Below, in pieces: positions 23,187 to 32,858 of a stretch of DNA of 64,000 bases; the first letter of the stretch is position 1; each line of letters begins with the position of its first letter. Both the position numbers and the translations under genes were made by a program. Under the pieces are notes generated by a model. That model was given only the letters and a program-made list of their open reading frames with translations, had not been told where the DNA came from and did not search any database. The stretch comes from Bacillus sp. HNG (GTDB taxonomy: Bacteria; Bacillota; Bacilli; Bacillales; Bacillaceae_L): NCBI RefSeq assembly GCF_003400205.1, contig NZ_QUQV01000004.1, positions 124,001 to 188,000 on the forward strand. The letters are read 5' to 3'.

Positions 23187-24287
23187 ATGATTCGTACAGA
23201 AGAAATGCTCCTCAATGTAGGGCCACAGCATCCAAGTACACACGGGGTATTCCGTCTTGTTGTTAAAATTGACGGAGAAATCATCAAGGAAGCTACACCT
23301 GTAATTGGATATCTACACCGTGGTACTGAAAAGCTTGCAGAGGATTTGCAATACACGCAAATTATTCCGTACACAGACCGAATGGATTATTTATCGGCGA
23401 TGACCAATAACTATGTACTTTGTCACGCTGTTGAAACGATGATGGACATTGAGGTTCCAGAACGGGCGGAGTATTTACGCATCCTTGCGATGGAATTGGG
23501 TCGCGTTGCAAGTCACCTTGTATGGTGGGGGACATATTTGCTTGATATTGGAGCAACAACGCCATTTCTCTATGCGTTTAGAGAAAGAGAAATGATTATT
23601 AATCTACTAAATGAACTGTCTGGGGCAAGGCTTACGTTTAACTACATGCGTGTTGGTGGAGTGAAATGGGATGCGCCTGAAGGATGGATTGAAAAAGTAA
23701 AAGAATTTGTTCCTTATATGAGATCACAGCTTCCAGGGTATCACCAGCTTGTTACGGGTAATGAGATTTTCCGTGACCGTGTAATTGGCGTTGGAAAGTA
23801 CACGAAGGAGGATGCTTTGAATTATTCCTTGAGTGGTACGAATCTTCGCTGTACAGGAGTGAAATGGGATCTCCGTAAAGATGAGCCCTATTCCATCTAT
23901 GACCGTTTCGATTTTGACGTTCCGACAAGGGATGGCGGAGATGCATGGGCGCGCTATCACTGTCGTATGGCAGAAATTGAGGAATCTTTAAAAATTATCG
24001 AGCAGGCAGTAGAACAATTCCCTGAAGAGGGAGAAATTATGGCTAAGGTTCCGAAAATTATTAAAGCGCCAAAGGGCGAGGCATATGTACGGATTGAATC
24101 ACCACGTGGAGAAATTGGCTGTTATATTTCAAGTGACGGAAAAAAGGAACCCTATCGTTTGAAATTTAGACGACCGTCCTTTTATAATCTTCAAATCCTT
24201 CCGAAGCTTTTAAAGGGTGAAAATATGGCGAACTTGATTGCAATCTTAGGTGCGATAGACATTGTCCTTGGGGAGGTTGATGGTTAA
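23187..24287 (+). CDS. nuoD: Complex I subunit D (49-kDa, quinone site)
   Basis: This 366-residue protein starts RTEEMLLNVGPQHPSTHGVFRLVV. It contains the quinone-site histidine in that segment and ends DIVLGEVDG like other NuoD and group-4 hydrogenase large subunits. NiFe-binding cysteines are absent, as expected. ATG 23187 follows GTGGAGGTG. It overlaps nuoH by the last base of its stop (ATGA arrangement). Confidence 0.97.
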   Translation: MIRTEEMLLNVGPQHPSTHGVFRLVVKIDGEIIKEATPVIGYLHRGTEKLAEDLQYTQIIPYTDRMDYLSAMTNNYVLCHAVETMMDIEVPERAEYLRILAMELGRVASHLVWWGTYLLDIGATTPFLYAFREREMIINLLNELSGARLTFNYMRVGGVKWDAPEGWIEKVKEFVPYMRSQLPGYHQLVTGNEIFRDRVIGVGKYTKEDALNYSLSGTNLRCTGVKWDLRKDEPYSIYDRFDFDVPTRDGGDAWARYHCRMAEIEESLKIIEQAVEQFPEEGEIMAKVPKIIKAPKGEAYVRIESPRGEIGCYISSDGKKEPYRLKFRRPSFYNLQILPKLLKGENMANLIAILGAIDIVLGEVDG

Positions 24288-25288
24288 TGATCGAAAACCT
24301 ATTAAATTCACCTCCGAGTTGGCTGAATTTTGGTATTTTCTTTTTACTTGCGACGGTCTTACTTTTTGTCATCTTAGGATTCGTTACATATGGAATCCTT
24401 GCGGAGCGGAAAGTCATGGGATTTATGCAAGCACGTATGGGTCCAAATCAGGTTGGTGGTCGCTGGGGACTTTTACAAACAGTTGCTGATGTCTTAAAAC
24501 TTCTTATAAAAGAAGATGTCATCCCGAAGGTTGCGGATCGTCCATTATTTATTATCGCACCAGTTCTTGCATTTACTCCAGCCTTCATGGTTGTCGCAGT
24601 ACTTCCGTTTACGGATAGTTATAAGTTTGCAGATATTGGTGTGGGCTTACTTTATTACATTGCCGTATCGGGGCTTACCACAATCGGAATTGCCGCAGGT
24701 GGATGGGCATCGAATAATAAATATGCCCTTATGGGGGGAATGCGTGCAGCTGCACAAATGATTTCCTATGAGATTCCACTTGTCATGTCGGTAATTGGAG
24801 TCATTTTATTATCTGGTAGCTTAAACCTATCTGATATTGTCGAAGCCCAAGATAAGGTCTGGTTTATTTTTGCACAGCCGATTGCTTTTGTTGTCTTTTT
24901 TATCGCGTCTGTTGCAGAGCTTAACCGTGTACCGTTTGACTTACCTGAGGCAGAATCAGAGATTGTCGCTGGTTTCCATATTGAGTACTCAGGATTTAGA
25001 TGGGCCTTCTTCATGCTAGCAGAATATGTATATATGTTTGCGATGGCTGCGTTAACGACTGTCCTATTCTTAGGGGGATGGAAACCTGTTTTATTCCTAG
25101 ATTTTATACCAGGTGCCGTTTGGTTCTCCTTGAAATTTAGCTTGGTTATCTTCGTCTTAATCTGGTTCCGTTCCACATTCCCGCGTTTACGTGCGGACAG
25201 ACTGATGGAATTCGGCTGGAAGGTCTTACTTCCAATCGCGCTAGCCAACATTTTCTTATCGGCTTTAATTAAGGAATTGTTTTTCTAG
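24287..25288 (+). CDS. nuoH: Complex I membrane subunit H
   Basis: This 333-residue protein has about eight membrane helices. Family motifs: ERKVMGFMQARMGPNQVGGRWGLLQ, MRAAAQMISYEIPLV and the quinone-cavity loop NRVPFDLPEAESEIVAGFHIEYSG. It connects the quinone chamber to the proton channels. Confidence 0.97.
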   Translation: MIENLLNSPPSWLNFGIFFLLATVLLFVILGFVTYGILAERKVMGFMQARMGPNQVGGRWGLLQTVADVLKLLIKEDVIPKVADRPLFIIAPVLAFTPAFMVVAVLPFTDSYKFADIGVGLLYYIAVSGLTTIGIAAGGWASNNKYALMGGMRAAAQMISYEIPLVMSVIGVILLSGSLNLSDIVEAQDKVWFIFAQPIAFVVFFIASVAELNRVPFDLPEAESEIVAGFHIEYSGFRWAFFMLAEYVYMFAMAALTTVLFLGGWKPVLFLDFIPGAVWFSLKFSLVIFVLIWFRSTFPRLRADRLMEFGWKVLLPIALANIFLSALIKELFF

Positions 25289-25318
25289 AGTAACTACCTA
25301 ATAAAGGGGTGACAAACT

Positions 25319-25738
25319 ATGTTTGGCTTACTAAAAGGGATGAAGTACACCCTTAATCAATTAACCTATAAAAAAGTCACATATGATTATCCGAATGAAC
25401 CACTGCCACTGCCAGATCGTTTTCGTGGTATTCAAAAATTTTATCCGGAAAAATGTATCGTATGTAATCAATGCGCCAACATTTGTCCAACCGATTGTAT
25501 TCAGTTAACCGGGAAAAAGCACCCTGATCCAACCAAAAAAGGGAAAATCATTGATACGTATGACATCAACTTTGAAATTTGTATTCTATGTGACCTTTGC
25601 ACAGAGGTTTGTCCGACAGAAGCAATTGTCATGACAAACAACTTTGAACTTGCAGAATATAGCCGTGATGATTTGTTTAAAAACCTTGAGTGGTTAGATG
25701 AAAACGATACGAACGTAAGGAAGGAGAATAAAGCGTGA
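25319..25738 (+). CDS. nuoI: Complex I ferredoxin-like subunit I
   Basis: This 139-residue protein has two 4Fe-4S motifs: CIVCNQCANICPTDCI (about residue 46) and CILCDLCTEVCPTEAI (about 88). These are clusters N6a and N6b, which carry electrons to NuoB. Because NuoEFG are not encoded here, these clusters are the likely entry point for electrons from an unidentified donor. The 3' end overlaps nuoJ by four bases. Confidence 0.97.
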   Translation: MFGLLKGMKYTLNQLTYKKVTYDYPNEPLPLPDRFRGIQKFYPEKCIVCNQCANICPTDCIQLTGKKHPDPTKKGKIIDTYDINFEICILCDLCTEVCPTEAIVMTNNFELAEYSRDDLFKNLEWLDENDTNVRKENKA

Positions 25739-26250
25739 CCGGAGAATTTTTAGCATTCATTGTCCTAGCAATTAGTGCGATTGGCGGCGGTATATTAATG
25801 CTGAACCTCCAAAAGGTCATACATATGGTTATCGCACTTGTATTCACCTTCATTAGTATCGCAGGTTTGTACGTCATGCTTCATGCGGAATTTGTTGCAG
25901 CTGTGCAGGTCTTAATTTACTCAGGAGCCATTACCATTTTAATGCTTTTTGGAATTATGCTCACGAAGCATAATGACACAAGCGAGCCAAAGGTTAGTCG
26001 AGGTCGAACCCTGCTTGTTGTTTTCGGGATTCTTGCATTTGGTGTTGCTGTCTATCTCGGCATTTACGACTTGGATTTTGGCGGGCAAGCAACCGAACTT
26101 CATGTGAACAATACTGAAAAAATCGGAATTGAGCTTTTTGCAAAGTATGTCATTCCATTTGAATTAACCTCTGTTGTATTGCTTGTTGCGTTAATAGGGG
26201 CCATCATCTTAGCGAAAAAAGACAATGAAGAGGAGGCGAATGAGGAATGA
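25735..26250 (+). CDS. nuoJ: Complex I membrane subunit J
   Basis: This 171-residue protein has five membrane helices; the helix [24 protein letters not shown] carries the conserved pi-bulge-type segment. The GTG start at 25735 overlaps the nuoI stop. It ends in an acidic tail, [11 protein letters not shown], and overlaps nuoK by four bases. Confidence 0.96.
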   Translation: MTGEFLAFIVLAISAIGGGILMLNLQKVIHMVIALVFTFISIAGLYVMLHAEFVAAVQVLIYSGAITILMLFGIMLTKHNDTSEPKVSRGRTLLVVFGILAFGVAVYLGIYDLDFGGQATELHVNNTEKIGIELFAKYVIPFELTSVVLLVALIGAIILAKKDNEEEANEE

Positions 26251-26561
26251 GTTCAATTCCATTAGCAGCCTACCTAGTCCTTGCGCTAATTTTATTTTGT
26301 ATCGGCCTATATGGTGCGTTCACAAAAAGAAATACAGTGATTGTCTTGATTTCCGTTGAGTTGATGCTGAATGCAGTGAATATTAATTTTGTGGCTTTTA
26401 GTAAATACGGAATGGCCCCAGGGATTACTGGGCAAGTTTTCGCACTGTTTACAATCGCCATTGCAGCAGCTGAATTTGCTGTAGGTCTAGCGATCTTGAT
26501 GGCACTGTACCGCAATAAACGCACAGTTAACATTGATGAAATGAATTCGATGAAACATTAA
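26247..26561 (+). CDS. nuoK: Complex I membrane subunit K
   Basis: This 104-residue protein has three membrane helices with the conserved glutamates in [19 protein letters not shown] and [17 protein letters not shown], part of the proton pathway. Confidence 0.97.
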   Translation: MSSIPLAAYLVLALILFCIGLYGAFTKRNTVIVLISVELMLNAVNINFVAFSKYGMAPGITGQVFALFTIAIAAAEFAVGLAILMALYRNKRTVNIDEMNSMKH

Positions 26562-26633
26562 AAACGTAAAGGCGGTGGGCTCAGGAGGTTCTGCTTGCCT
26601 TTAACGCAAGTCAAAGAAGGGGATTGTGATACG

Positions 26634-28502
26634 ATGATGGAAAATGCATGGATCATACCGCTTTTCCCGCTTATCTCTTTTTTGTTCCTTCTTATATTCG
26701 GTAAACGAATGAAAGAGTCGAGTGCCTATATCGGCATTCTGCTAACGTTTGTCTCATTCGTCTACTCGGTGTTGGTTCTCGTGGCAAGACTCGGGAATCC
26801 GACATTCAAATATGAGAGCACGTGGTTATCAATTGGGGATGTTCACTTAACAGCGGGGTTTGAAGTCAATCAATTAAATGCACTTATGTTAGTGGTGGTA
26901 TCACTTGTTAGCTTTTTAGTACATATGTATTCGAAAGGGTATATGCATGGGGATGAACGCTTTCCTGTATTTTATGCGTACCTTGGGTTATTTACCTTCG
27001 CAATGTTAGGCTTGGTGATCTCACCAAACCTGCTGCAAACGTATATTTTCTGGGAGCTTGTTGGACTCGGTTCCTTCTTATTAATTGGCTTCTACTTTTA
27101 TAAGGAAGAAGCAAAGGCTGCTGCGAAAAAAGCGTTTATTATGACGCGCATCGGGGATGTTGGCCTATTAATCGGGATGATTCTGTTATTCTGGCAAGTT
27201 GGAAGCTTTGAATATGATAAAATTTTTGACGCAGTCGGTGCAGGGGAAATTTCATCAACCATGATTACCTTAACCGCGATTTTAATTTTTGTGGGTGCCG
27301 TTGGTAAATCTGGTCAATTCCCACTTCACACTTGGTTGCCGGACGCGATGGAAGGTCCGACACCTGTTTCGGCTTTAATTCACGCGGCTACGATGGTTGC
27401 GGCAGGGGTTTATTTGGTGGCAACAACGTTTCCATTATTCGCTGCAAGCCAGGCGGCGATGATGACAGTTGCTGTTATTGGTGGTATTACCGCAATTTTT
27501 GCAGCATCTATCGGCTTAGCGCAAAAGGACATTAAACGTGTTCTTGCATACTCCACCGTGAGTCAACTAGGCTACATGATGCTTGCGTTAGGATCCGCCG
27601 GCTATGTTGCAGGGGTATTCCACTTAATGACACATGCCTTCTTTAAAGCATTGCTGTTCCTAGCGGCGGGTAGCGTGATTCATGCCGTCCATACTCAGAA
27701 CATCGAGGAAATGGGCGGATTATGGAAAAAGCTTCGCATAACAGGTCCGTTGTTCTTAATTGGAACCTTAGCAATCAGCGGTGTTCCACTTTTCTCAGGA
27801 TTCTTCAGTAAGGATGAAATCTTACTTGCAACCTGGGTACAAGGGAATTACGTATTGTTCTGGTTAGCCGTACTTGCAGCATTCTTTACAGCATTTTATA
27901 TGTTCCGTTTGTTCTTCATGGTCTTCACTGGTGAGGCAAGAGGAAACCAAACAAATGTGAAAGAGTCACCAAGTTCAATGACGATTCCAATGATTGTTCT
28001 AGGTGTCCTTGCGGTTGTAGCGGGTTATGTGAATACACCTTGGTTTGGAACGTTTTTAGGGGATTGGTTAACGGAAGGGACGAATCTATACGGACCGGGT
28101 CATATAGAAGGACCAGGTTGGATTATGGCGGTTGCAACTTTCGTATCTCTATTTGGTATCTTGCTTGCCTATGCGATGTATCAAAGAAAATCAATTTCAA
28201 GAGATTTTTTCAGTTCTCGAGCACCAATCATGTACAGCATCGTTTACAACAAATATTTTATTGATGAGTTTTACAACATGACCGTTGTCTATGTGACAAA
28301 GGCATTCAGTTTATTCCTCGCGTTTATTGATGAATTTTTAGTAGGTGGCATTGTAAAGGGTGTGGCTCAGGCCACACAAGGAATCGGGAAACTTGGAGCT
28401 AAGCTTCAAAATGGCCAGGTACAAATGTACACATCCGTTGCCTTTGTGGGATTAGCCATTTTACTTCTTGTTGTAGCACTGACAGGGGGGTACTTAAGAT
28501 GA
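26634..28502 (+). CDS. nuoL: Complex I antiporter-like subunit L
   Basis: This is about 622 residues with roughly 15 membrane helices. Mrp-type antiporter motifs: TYIFWELVGLGSFLLIGFYFYKEEA (Glu on helix 5), GKSGQFPLHTWLPDAMEGPTPVSALIHAATMVAAGVY (Lys on helix 7) and the lateral C-terminal helix. Start is uncertain: ATG 26634 matches relatives (MMENAW), but an in-frame TTG at 26595 has the better ribosome site, AGGAGGT five bases before it. Confidence 0.95.
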   Translation: MMENAWIIPLFPLISFLFLLIFGKRMKESSAYIGILLTFVSFVYSVLVLVARLGNPTFKYESTWLSIGDVHLTAGFEVNQLNALMLVVVSLVSFLVHMYSKGYMHGDERFPVFYAYLGLFTFAMLGLVISPNLLQTYIFWELVGLGSFLLIGFYFYKEEAKAAAKKAFIMTRIGDVGLLIGMILLFWQVGSFEYDKIFDAVGAGEISSTMITLTAILIFVGAVGKSGQFPLHTWLPDAMEGPTPVSALIHAATMVAAGVYLVATTFPLFAASQAAMMTVAVIGGITAIFAASIGLAQKDIKRVLAYSTVSQLGYMMLALGSAGYVAGVFHLMTHAFFKALLFLAAGSVIHAVHTQNIEEMGGLWKKLRITGPLFLIGTLAISGVPLFSGFFSKDEILLATWVQGNYVLFWLAVLAAFFTAFYMFRLFFMVFTGEARGNQTNVKESPSSMTIPMIVLGVLAVVAGYVNTPWFGTFLGDWLTEGTNLYGPGHIEGPGWIMAVATFVSLFGILLAYAMYQRKSISRDFFSSRAPIMYSIVYNKYFIDEFYNMTVVYVTKAFSLFLAFIDEFLVGGIVKGVAQATQGIGKLGAKLQNGQVQMYTSVAFVGLAILLLVVALTGGYLR

Positions 28503-30010
28503 GCTCATTAATTCTTTCGCTTTTAGTATTCTTCCCGATTTTAGGTATTGCCGTTCTTGCCTTTGTACCAAAAACTGAAGAAAAAATAATCAAGCTCGTT
28601 GGGGTCTTGGCAACAATTCCTTCACTTGTTCTTGCCTTGTATGCATACGGGTTTTATACAGGTGGTGGCGACCTTGAAAAGCTGAAGGAAACGGTCTCTT
28701 GGTTTGGCTTTTTACCGAAAGGAAATCCGTGGGAAGTCAATTATGAGATGGCACTAAATGGTCTAACCTTAGTGCTCGTCCTGTTAACGACCGTAATTTC
28801 GACTCTTGCGGCAATTGCCTCTGTTCATATTAAAAAGGAATGGAAAGGGTATTTCATGCTATTCCTTTTACTCGAACTTGGCATGCTTGGTGTGTTTACA
28901 GCAGGAAACTTGATTTTATTCTTTATCTTCTTTGAAATGACACTCATTTCGACGTTCTTCCTGATTGGGAAATGGGGTTATTTTGAAAAAGAAAAAGCAG
29001 CGTTTAGCTTCTTAATCTTTAACGGACTTGGGTCTGCCATTTTGCTGATTGTCATTATGATCATTTTTGCAAAGTCTGGAACAACGAACATTGCGGCATT
29101 AACCGCAATCTTTGCAAGCCCGGCAGATAGTTTACCAATTCCAGGTCAATTTTCGAAAGGTTTACGTCTTGGATTGTTGATTGCCATCCTTATTGGATTT
29201 GGGATCAAATTACCGATTTTCCCATTGCACACATGGATGTTACGTGTACACGTACAAGCACCACCGTCGATAGTTATGATTCACTCTGGGATCCTTTTAA
29301 AAATTGGAGCCTACGGAATCATCCGCTTCGGAATGGGATTCTTCCCGGATGAGTTTAGCAGACTAGCACCAATTGTTGCTGTTCTTGGGGTAATCAATCT
29401 TTTATATGGTGCCTTTCCAGCATTTGTCCAAAAGGACTTCAAAATGGTTCTTGCCTACTCGAGTATTTCTCACATGGGGATAGTGTTGATTGGTCTCGGT
29501 GCTACGAATGAGGCAGGAGTGCAAGGCGCGGTCTTCCAGGTTGTGTCTCACGGTTTAATTTCAGCATTATTGTTCTTCTTAATTGGGGTCATGTATGAGC
29601 GGACTGGAACATCGTATATTGACAAGCTTGGCGGTCTTGCGAAGGTGATGCCACTAACAGCTGGATTTTTATTAGCAGCGGCAATGGCCTCGCTTGGATT
29701 ACCAGGAATGTCCGGATTTGTTAGTGAATTTATGGCCTTCCTTGGACTGTTCAAAGAGATGCCAGTACTTGCTGCAATTGGAGCAATTGGTATCATCATG
29801 ACAGCTGTGTATTTATTACGTGCGGTGTTAAATGTGACATACGGAAAAACAAATCATTCCTATGAGGGCGCAGTTGATTTACGTCCGATTGAGATAGTTC
29901 CGGTATTTGTACTACTTGCGTTTATCGTATTAATTGGTGTTTATCCTAACGTGCTTACACAGCCACTTCAGGTCGCACTTGAAACAATCATGCTAGGGTT
30001 AGGAGGGTGA
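28499..30010 (+). CDS. nuoM: Complex I antiporter-like subunit M
   Basis: This 503-residue protein has about 14 membrane helices. FFIFFEMTLISTFFLIGKWG holds the helix-5 glutamate, GIKLPIFPLHTWMLRVHVQAPPSIVMIHSGILLKIGAYG the helix-7 lysine region, and VLAYSSISHMGIVLIGLG is typical of NuoM. It is one of the three proton-pumping subunits. The start overlaps the nuoL stop by four bases. Confidence 0.97.
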   Translation: MSSLILSLLVFFPILGIAVLAFVPKTEEKIIKLVGVLATIPSLVLALYAYGFYTGGGDLEKLKETVSWFGFLPKGNPWEVNYEMALNGLTLVLVLLTTVISTLAAIASVHIKKEWKGYFMLFLLLELGMLGVFTAGNLILFFIFFEMTLISTFFLIGKWGYFEKEKAAFSFLIFNGLGSAILLIVIMIIFAKSGTTNIAALTAIFASPADSLPIPGQFSKGLRLGLLIAILIGFGIKLPIFPLHTWMLRVHVQAPPSIVMIHSGILLKIGAYGIIRFGMGFFPDEFSRLAPIVAVLGVINLLYGAFPAFVQKDFKMVLAYSSISHMGIVLIGLGATNEAGVQGAVFQVVSHGLISALLFFLIGVMYERTGTSYIDKLGGLAKVMPLTAGFLLAAAMASLGLPGMSGFVSEFMAFLGLFKEMPVLAAIGAIGIIMTAVYLLRAVLNVTYGKTNHSYEGAVDLRPIEIVPVFVLLAFIVLIGVYPNVLTQPLQVALETIMLGLGG

Positions 30011-30014
30011 GCCG

Positions 30015-31526
30015 ATGGATACAGAAACTTTGTTAAGCTTTGAATGGGGAGTTATGGCACCAGAATTTATCATCCTCGGTGTTGCAACCCTTCTATCGTT
30101 AGTTGATTTATTTATGGGGAAAGACAAGGACCGACGCCCCCTCGGTTGGATTGGGATTGTTGGGATTCTTGTTGCAATTGGGTTTACGATTTCCTTAATT
30201 GGAAATGACGTTACGTCCATTTTGTACGATACATTTAGACTTGATTCATTTGCGATTGCGTTTAAATTGATTTTATTAGTAGGAACTGGTCTTGTCATCT
30301 TACTTGCAATGAGCTATGAGCCGAAGGATGGCATCGGTGGGTACCGCGGTGAATTTTACTACCTACTTCTAGCAGCACTCTTGGGTACGATGATTATGAC
30401 ATCTAGTGCTGATTTGATCACATTATTTGTAGGATTGGAATTGCTCTCGATTTCATCTTATATTTTAGCTGGAATCCGAAAGCGCAATAAGCTTTCCAAT
30501 GAATCCGCAATGAAATATGTGATTAATGGAACGGTTTCAACCGCAATCTTTTTATTCGGTGTCAGTTATGTATACGGGTTAACTGGAACCTCCAATTTAA
30601 AAGAAATCATGATGGTGTTCGCAAGGCTTCAGGATCCGCAGCATATTTATCTAGTCGCCCTCGCACTGTTTATGATTGTTGTCGGTTTATCTTTTAAAAT
30701 CGCAGCTGCTCCATTCCATATGTGGGCACCAGATGTGTATCAAGGAGCACCAACACCTGTTACAGCTTTTTTAAGTGTTGTTTCAAAGACAGCCGGCTTT
30801 GTCATCATTTTGCGAATCGTGGTAACAGCCTTCATTCAAGCTCCGTCTAGTAATGAAGAAACGCAGTTTATCCTGTTCCACTTACAAGATCTGTTAGCGA
30901 TTATTGCGGGAGCAACAATGATTATTGGTAACACTGTTGCTCTAAGACAACGAAACGTAAAGCGGATGATGGCCTATTCAAGTATTGCCCATGCTGGATA
31001 TTTATTAGTAGCATTTGTCGCTTTCTCTTATTTTATGATGGATGCGATTTGGTTCTATTTGGTGGCCTATCTGTTCATGAGCCTAGGATTCTTTGCGGTT
31101 CTTCAAGTCATTACGCAAAAATCGGACTCAGAGGACATTAGTCAATTTGCAGGATTATATAAGCGCTCACCTGTACTCGCTGTGGGACTTGGTGTGTTCA
31201 TTCTTTCGTTAGCGGGTATTCCGGGAACAGCGGGTTTCATCGGAAAACTTGAGATTTTCATTGGAGCATTTGTCACAAGTCCATCGCATTATGTGCTGGC
31301 ATCAATCATGATTGCAACAACCGTCGTTTCGTATTTTTATTACTTTGGAATCCTTACACAAATGTTCTTTAGACCAGCAGAAGATGATAGCAAAATTAAA
31401 CTGCCTTTAGGTGTGTTGATTGTTGTGATTGTTGCTGTAGTCGGAACAATCGGATTCGGGATTTTCCCAGGTGCAGCCTTCGAATTCATTCAACAGTTCG
31501 AAAGCTTCGGGGACTTTATCGGTTAA
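30015..31526 (+). CDS. nuoN: Complex I antiporter-like subunit N
   Basis: This 503-residue protein has about 14 membrane helices: LFVGLELLSISSYILAGIRKRNK, GLSFKIAAAPFHMWAPDVYQGAPTPVTAFLSVVSKTAGF and VKRMMAYSSIAHAGYLLV. ATG 30015 follows TTAGGAGGGTG. It is the last gene of the operon. Confidence 0.97.
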   Translation: MDTETLLSFEWGVMAPEFIILGVATLLSLVDLFMGKDKDRRPLGWIGIVGILVAIGFTISLIGNDVTSILYDTFRLDSFAIAFKLILLVGTGLVILLAMSYEPKDGIGGYRGEFYYLLLAALLGTMIMTSSADLITLFVGLELLSISSYILAGIRKRNKLSNESAMKYVINGTVSTAIFLFGVSYVYGLTGTSNLKEIMMVFARLQDPQHIYLVALALFMIVVGLSFKIAAAPFHMWAPDVYQGAPTPVTAFLSVVSKTAGFVIILRIVVTAFIQAPSSNEETQFILFHLQDLLAIIAGATMIIGNTVALRQRNVKRMMAYSSIAHAGYLLVAFVAFSYFMMDAIWFYLVAYLFMSLGFFAVLQVITQKSDSEDISQFAGLYKRSPVLAVGLGVFILSLAGIPGTAGFIGKLEIFIGAFVTSPSHYVLASIMIATTVVSYFYYFGILTQMFFRPAEDDSKIKLPLGVLIVVIVAVVGTIGFGIFPGAAFEFIQQFESFGDFIG

Positions 31527-31590
31527 AGACTAGGGCTGTAGCTTTCGAGAATAACTAGTCCGTTTCAAACAAGTAGGGGTGTATTTTACA

Positions 31591-31623
31591 GGGAGAGGTA
31601 TGGGGATGCCTCTTCCTTTTTTC
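31591..31623 (+). terminator. nuo operon terminator
   Basis: Stem GGGAGAGGT/GCCTCTTCC with wobble pairs, followed by a T run, 65 bases after nuoN. Confidence 0.75.
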
Positions 31624-31796
31624 ATGCTTGTTTTTAGGGGACTTTCATTAGAATAGATGGTAAAATGGAGTGGTGTGATTTTGGAATCCCTAAAAAATCT
31701 TAACTATATTCAGTCAGGGTTTGAACCCAGTGCTGAATGTTATAACGTCCCTTTTAGAAGGTGGGACTACGGATGTATAGGTAAAGGAGTGGTTTA

Positions 31797-32033
31797 ATGT
31801 TATCTGGTTTTGGGTATCAAGCACTTATCAGTATTATTTCACATTTGATATTTATAGCCGTTACGTGGTGGGCCCTGCAAAGCATTCGATATGAGCATTT
31901 GGTGAAGCCAAATCATGTTTTCCAGGTGCGCGTTCTTCTTGTTCTTGTGACAATTGCTATTGGATCAACGGTCAGCAATTTCTTCTTAGATTATCTCCTC
32001 TGGTCACAACAATTACCAACTATACTTGATTAA
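31797..32033 (+). CDS. ywzB: DUF1146 membrane protein YwzB
   Basis: This 78-residue protein has two membrane helices (about 8-28 and 44-68) and the DUF1146 signature HLIFIAVTWWALQSIRYE. B. subtilis ywzB lies between the atp operon and ywmB-murAA, the same setting apart from the inserted nuo operon. Function unknown. ATG follows AAAGGAGTG. Confidence 0.85.
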   Translation: MLSGFGYQALISIISHLIFIAVTWWALQSIRYEHLVKPNHVFQVRVLLVLVTIAIGSTVSNFFLDYLLWSQQLPTILD

Positions 32034-32635
32034 GGTCTGCTCCTTATGCAGGAAGTTTATGGAAGGTAATCCTAACTAAAGCTATGGCATACGTTCTCCA
32101 CTACTTTCCACGTATCCTCAAGTAGGGCACTGGTAAAAATGTAAGTAAGGAGAGGAAATCAGAAAAAACATGAACTCATGCTCCAAAAGGGCATGGCTTT
32201 TATCAAAACATTTCTTAGTATGCTTCACTCATCGAAAATATACGATGGATATTATTGGGATGACCCTTTAGAAGGTAAAGGTGATAATACGAGGAACTTC
32301 ATTTTTAGACTTGATGATTTTCACGGACTAATTCCATTGGCGATAATTCTGCATAAGTTTGCCCCCTATGAATGTCATCAAATTCTATTTTAGGATAATT
32401 TAAAATGTAGTAAATAAGAAGACAAACCCTCATAAACAAGAAGTTCCTTTCGTATTAATTGTACTATGTGAACTATGAAAAGTTTTCACCTAAAAATATT
32501 CCTTCAAATATTCAAATATTTGTCGACAATTATTGCGAAATTCCCACAAATTTCACTTGTGCCAATGTGGTTCTGAGTGATATGATGTAAATTGGTTTTG
32601 TGTAAAATTTATACATGAATATGCCGTGTTAGCGC
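32034..32635. other. Long non-coding stretch after ywzB
   Basis: No convincing gene. Scattered frames of up to 71 codons lack ribosome sites. A possible promoter for murA is TTGTGC (32557-32562), 18 bases, TATGAT (32581-32586). Position and length suggest decayed ywmB sequence, but only the end near 32640-32830 still shows similarity. Confidence 0.45.
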
Positions 32636-32639
32636 GGTG

Positions 32640-32830
32640 ATCATTCAATTTTTATGGATTGATGTACACAATGCTTTCACACCCAAAACAGAGACATTTG
32701 CCCGGTGGGTTGCATATACTACATCAGTGCGAACGAAATTTTCCACTACAAGTAATGAATATGCAAAGATTGGGTTCTATAAACAGCGGTCAAGATGGAA
32801 CACCAATTGTTACGAATGAATATGAATATA
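32640..32830 (+). pseudogene. ywmB: Possible remnant of ywmB
   Basis: In B. subtilis, ywmB (about 240 residues) lies between ywzB and murAA. Here the slot has no intact gene. A short frame just before murA reads MNMQRLGSIN, then [11 protein letters not shown], which resembles the conserved YwmB C-terminus (MNLQ..., GTPIVTTEY). A second frame covers the part just before, so at least one frameshift and a large loss would be needed. Recognition is from memory of a single short motif. Confidence 0.4.
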
Positions 32831-32858
32831 TAGAAAATGGGACGCGGAGGGGAATACC

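Noticed and set aside
32178-32393. 71-codon open frame between ywzB and murA
   Set aside because: No ribosome site, no recognisable family, and it lies in a gap with other scattered stops.
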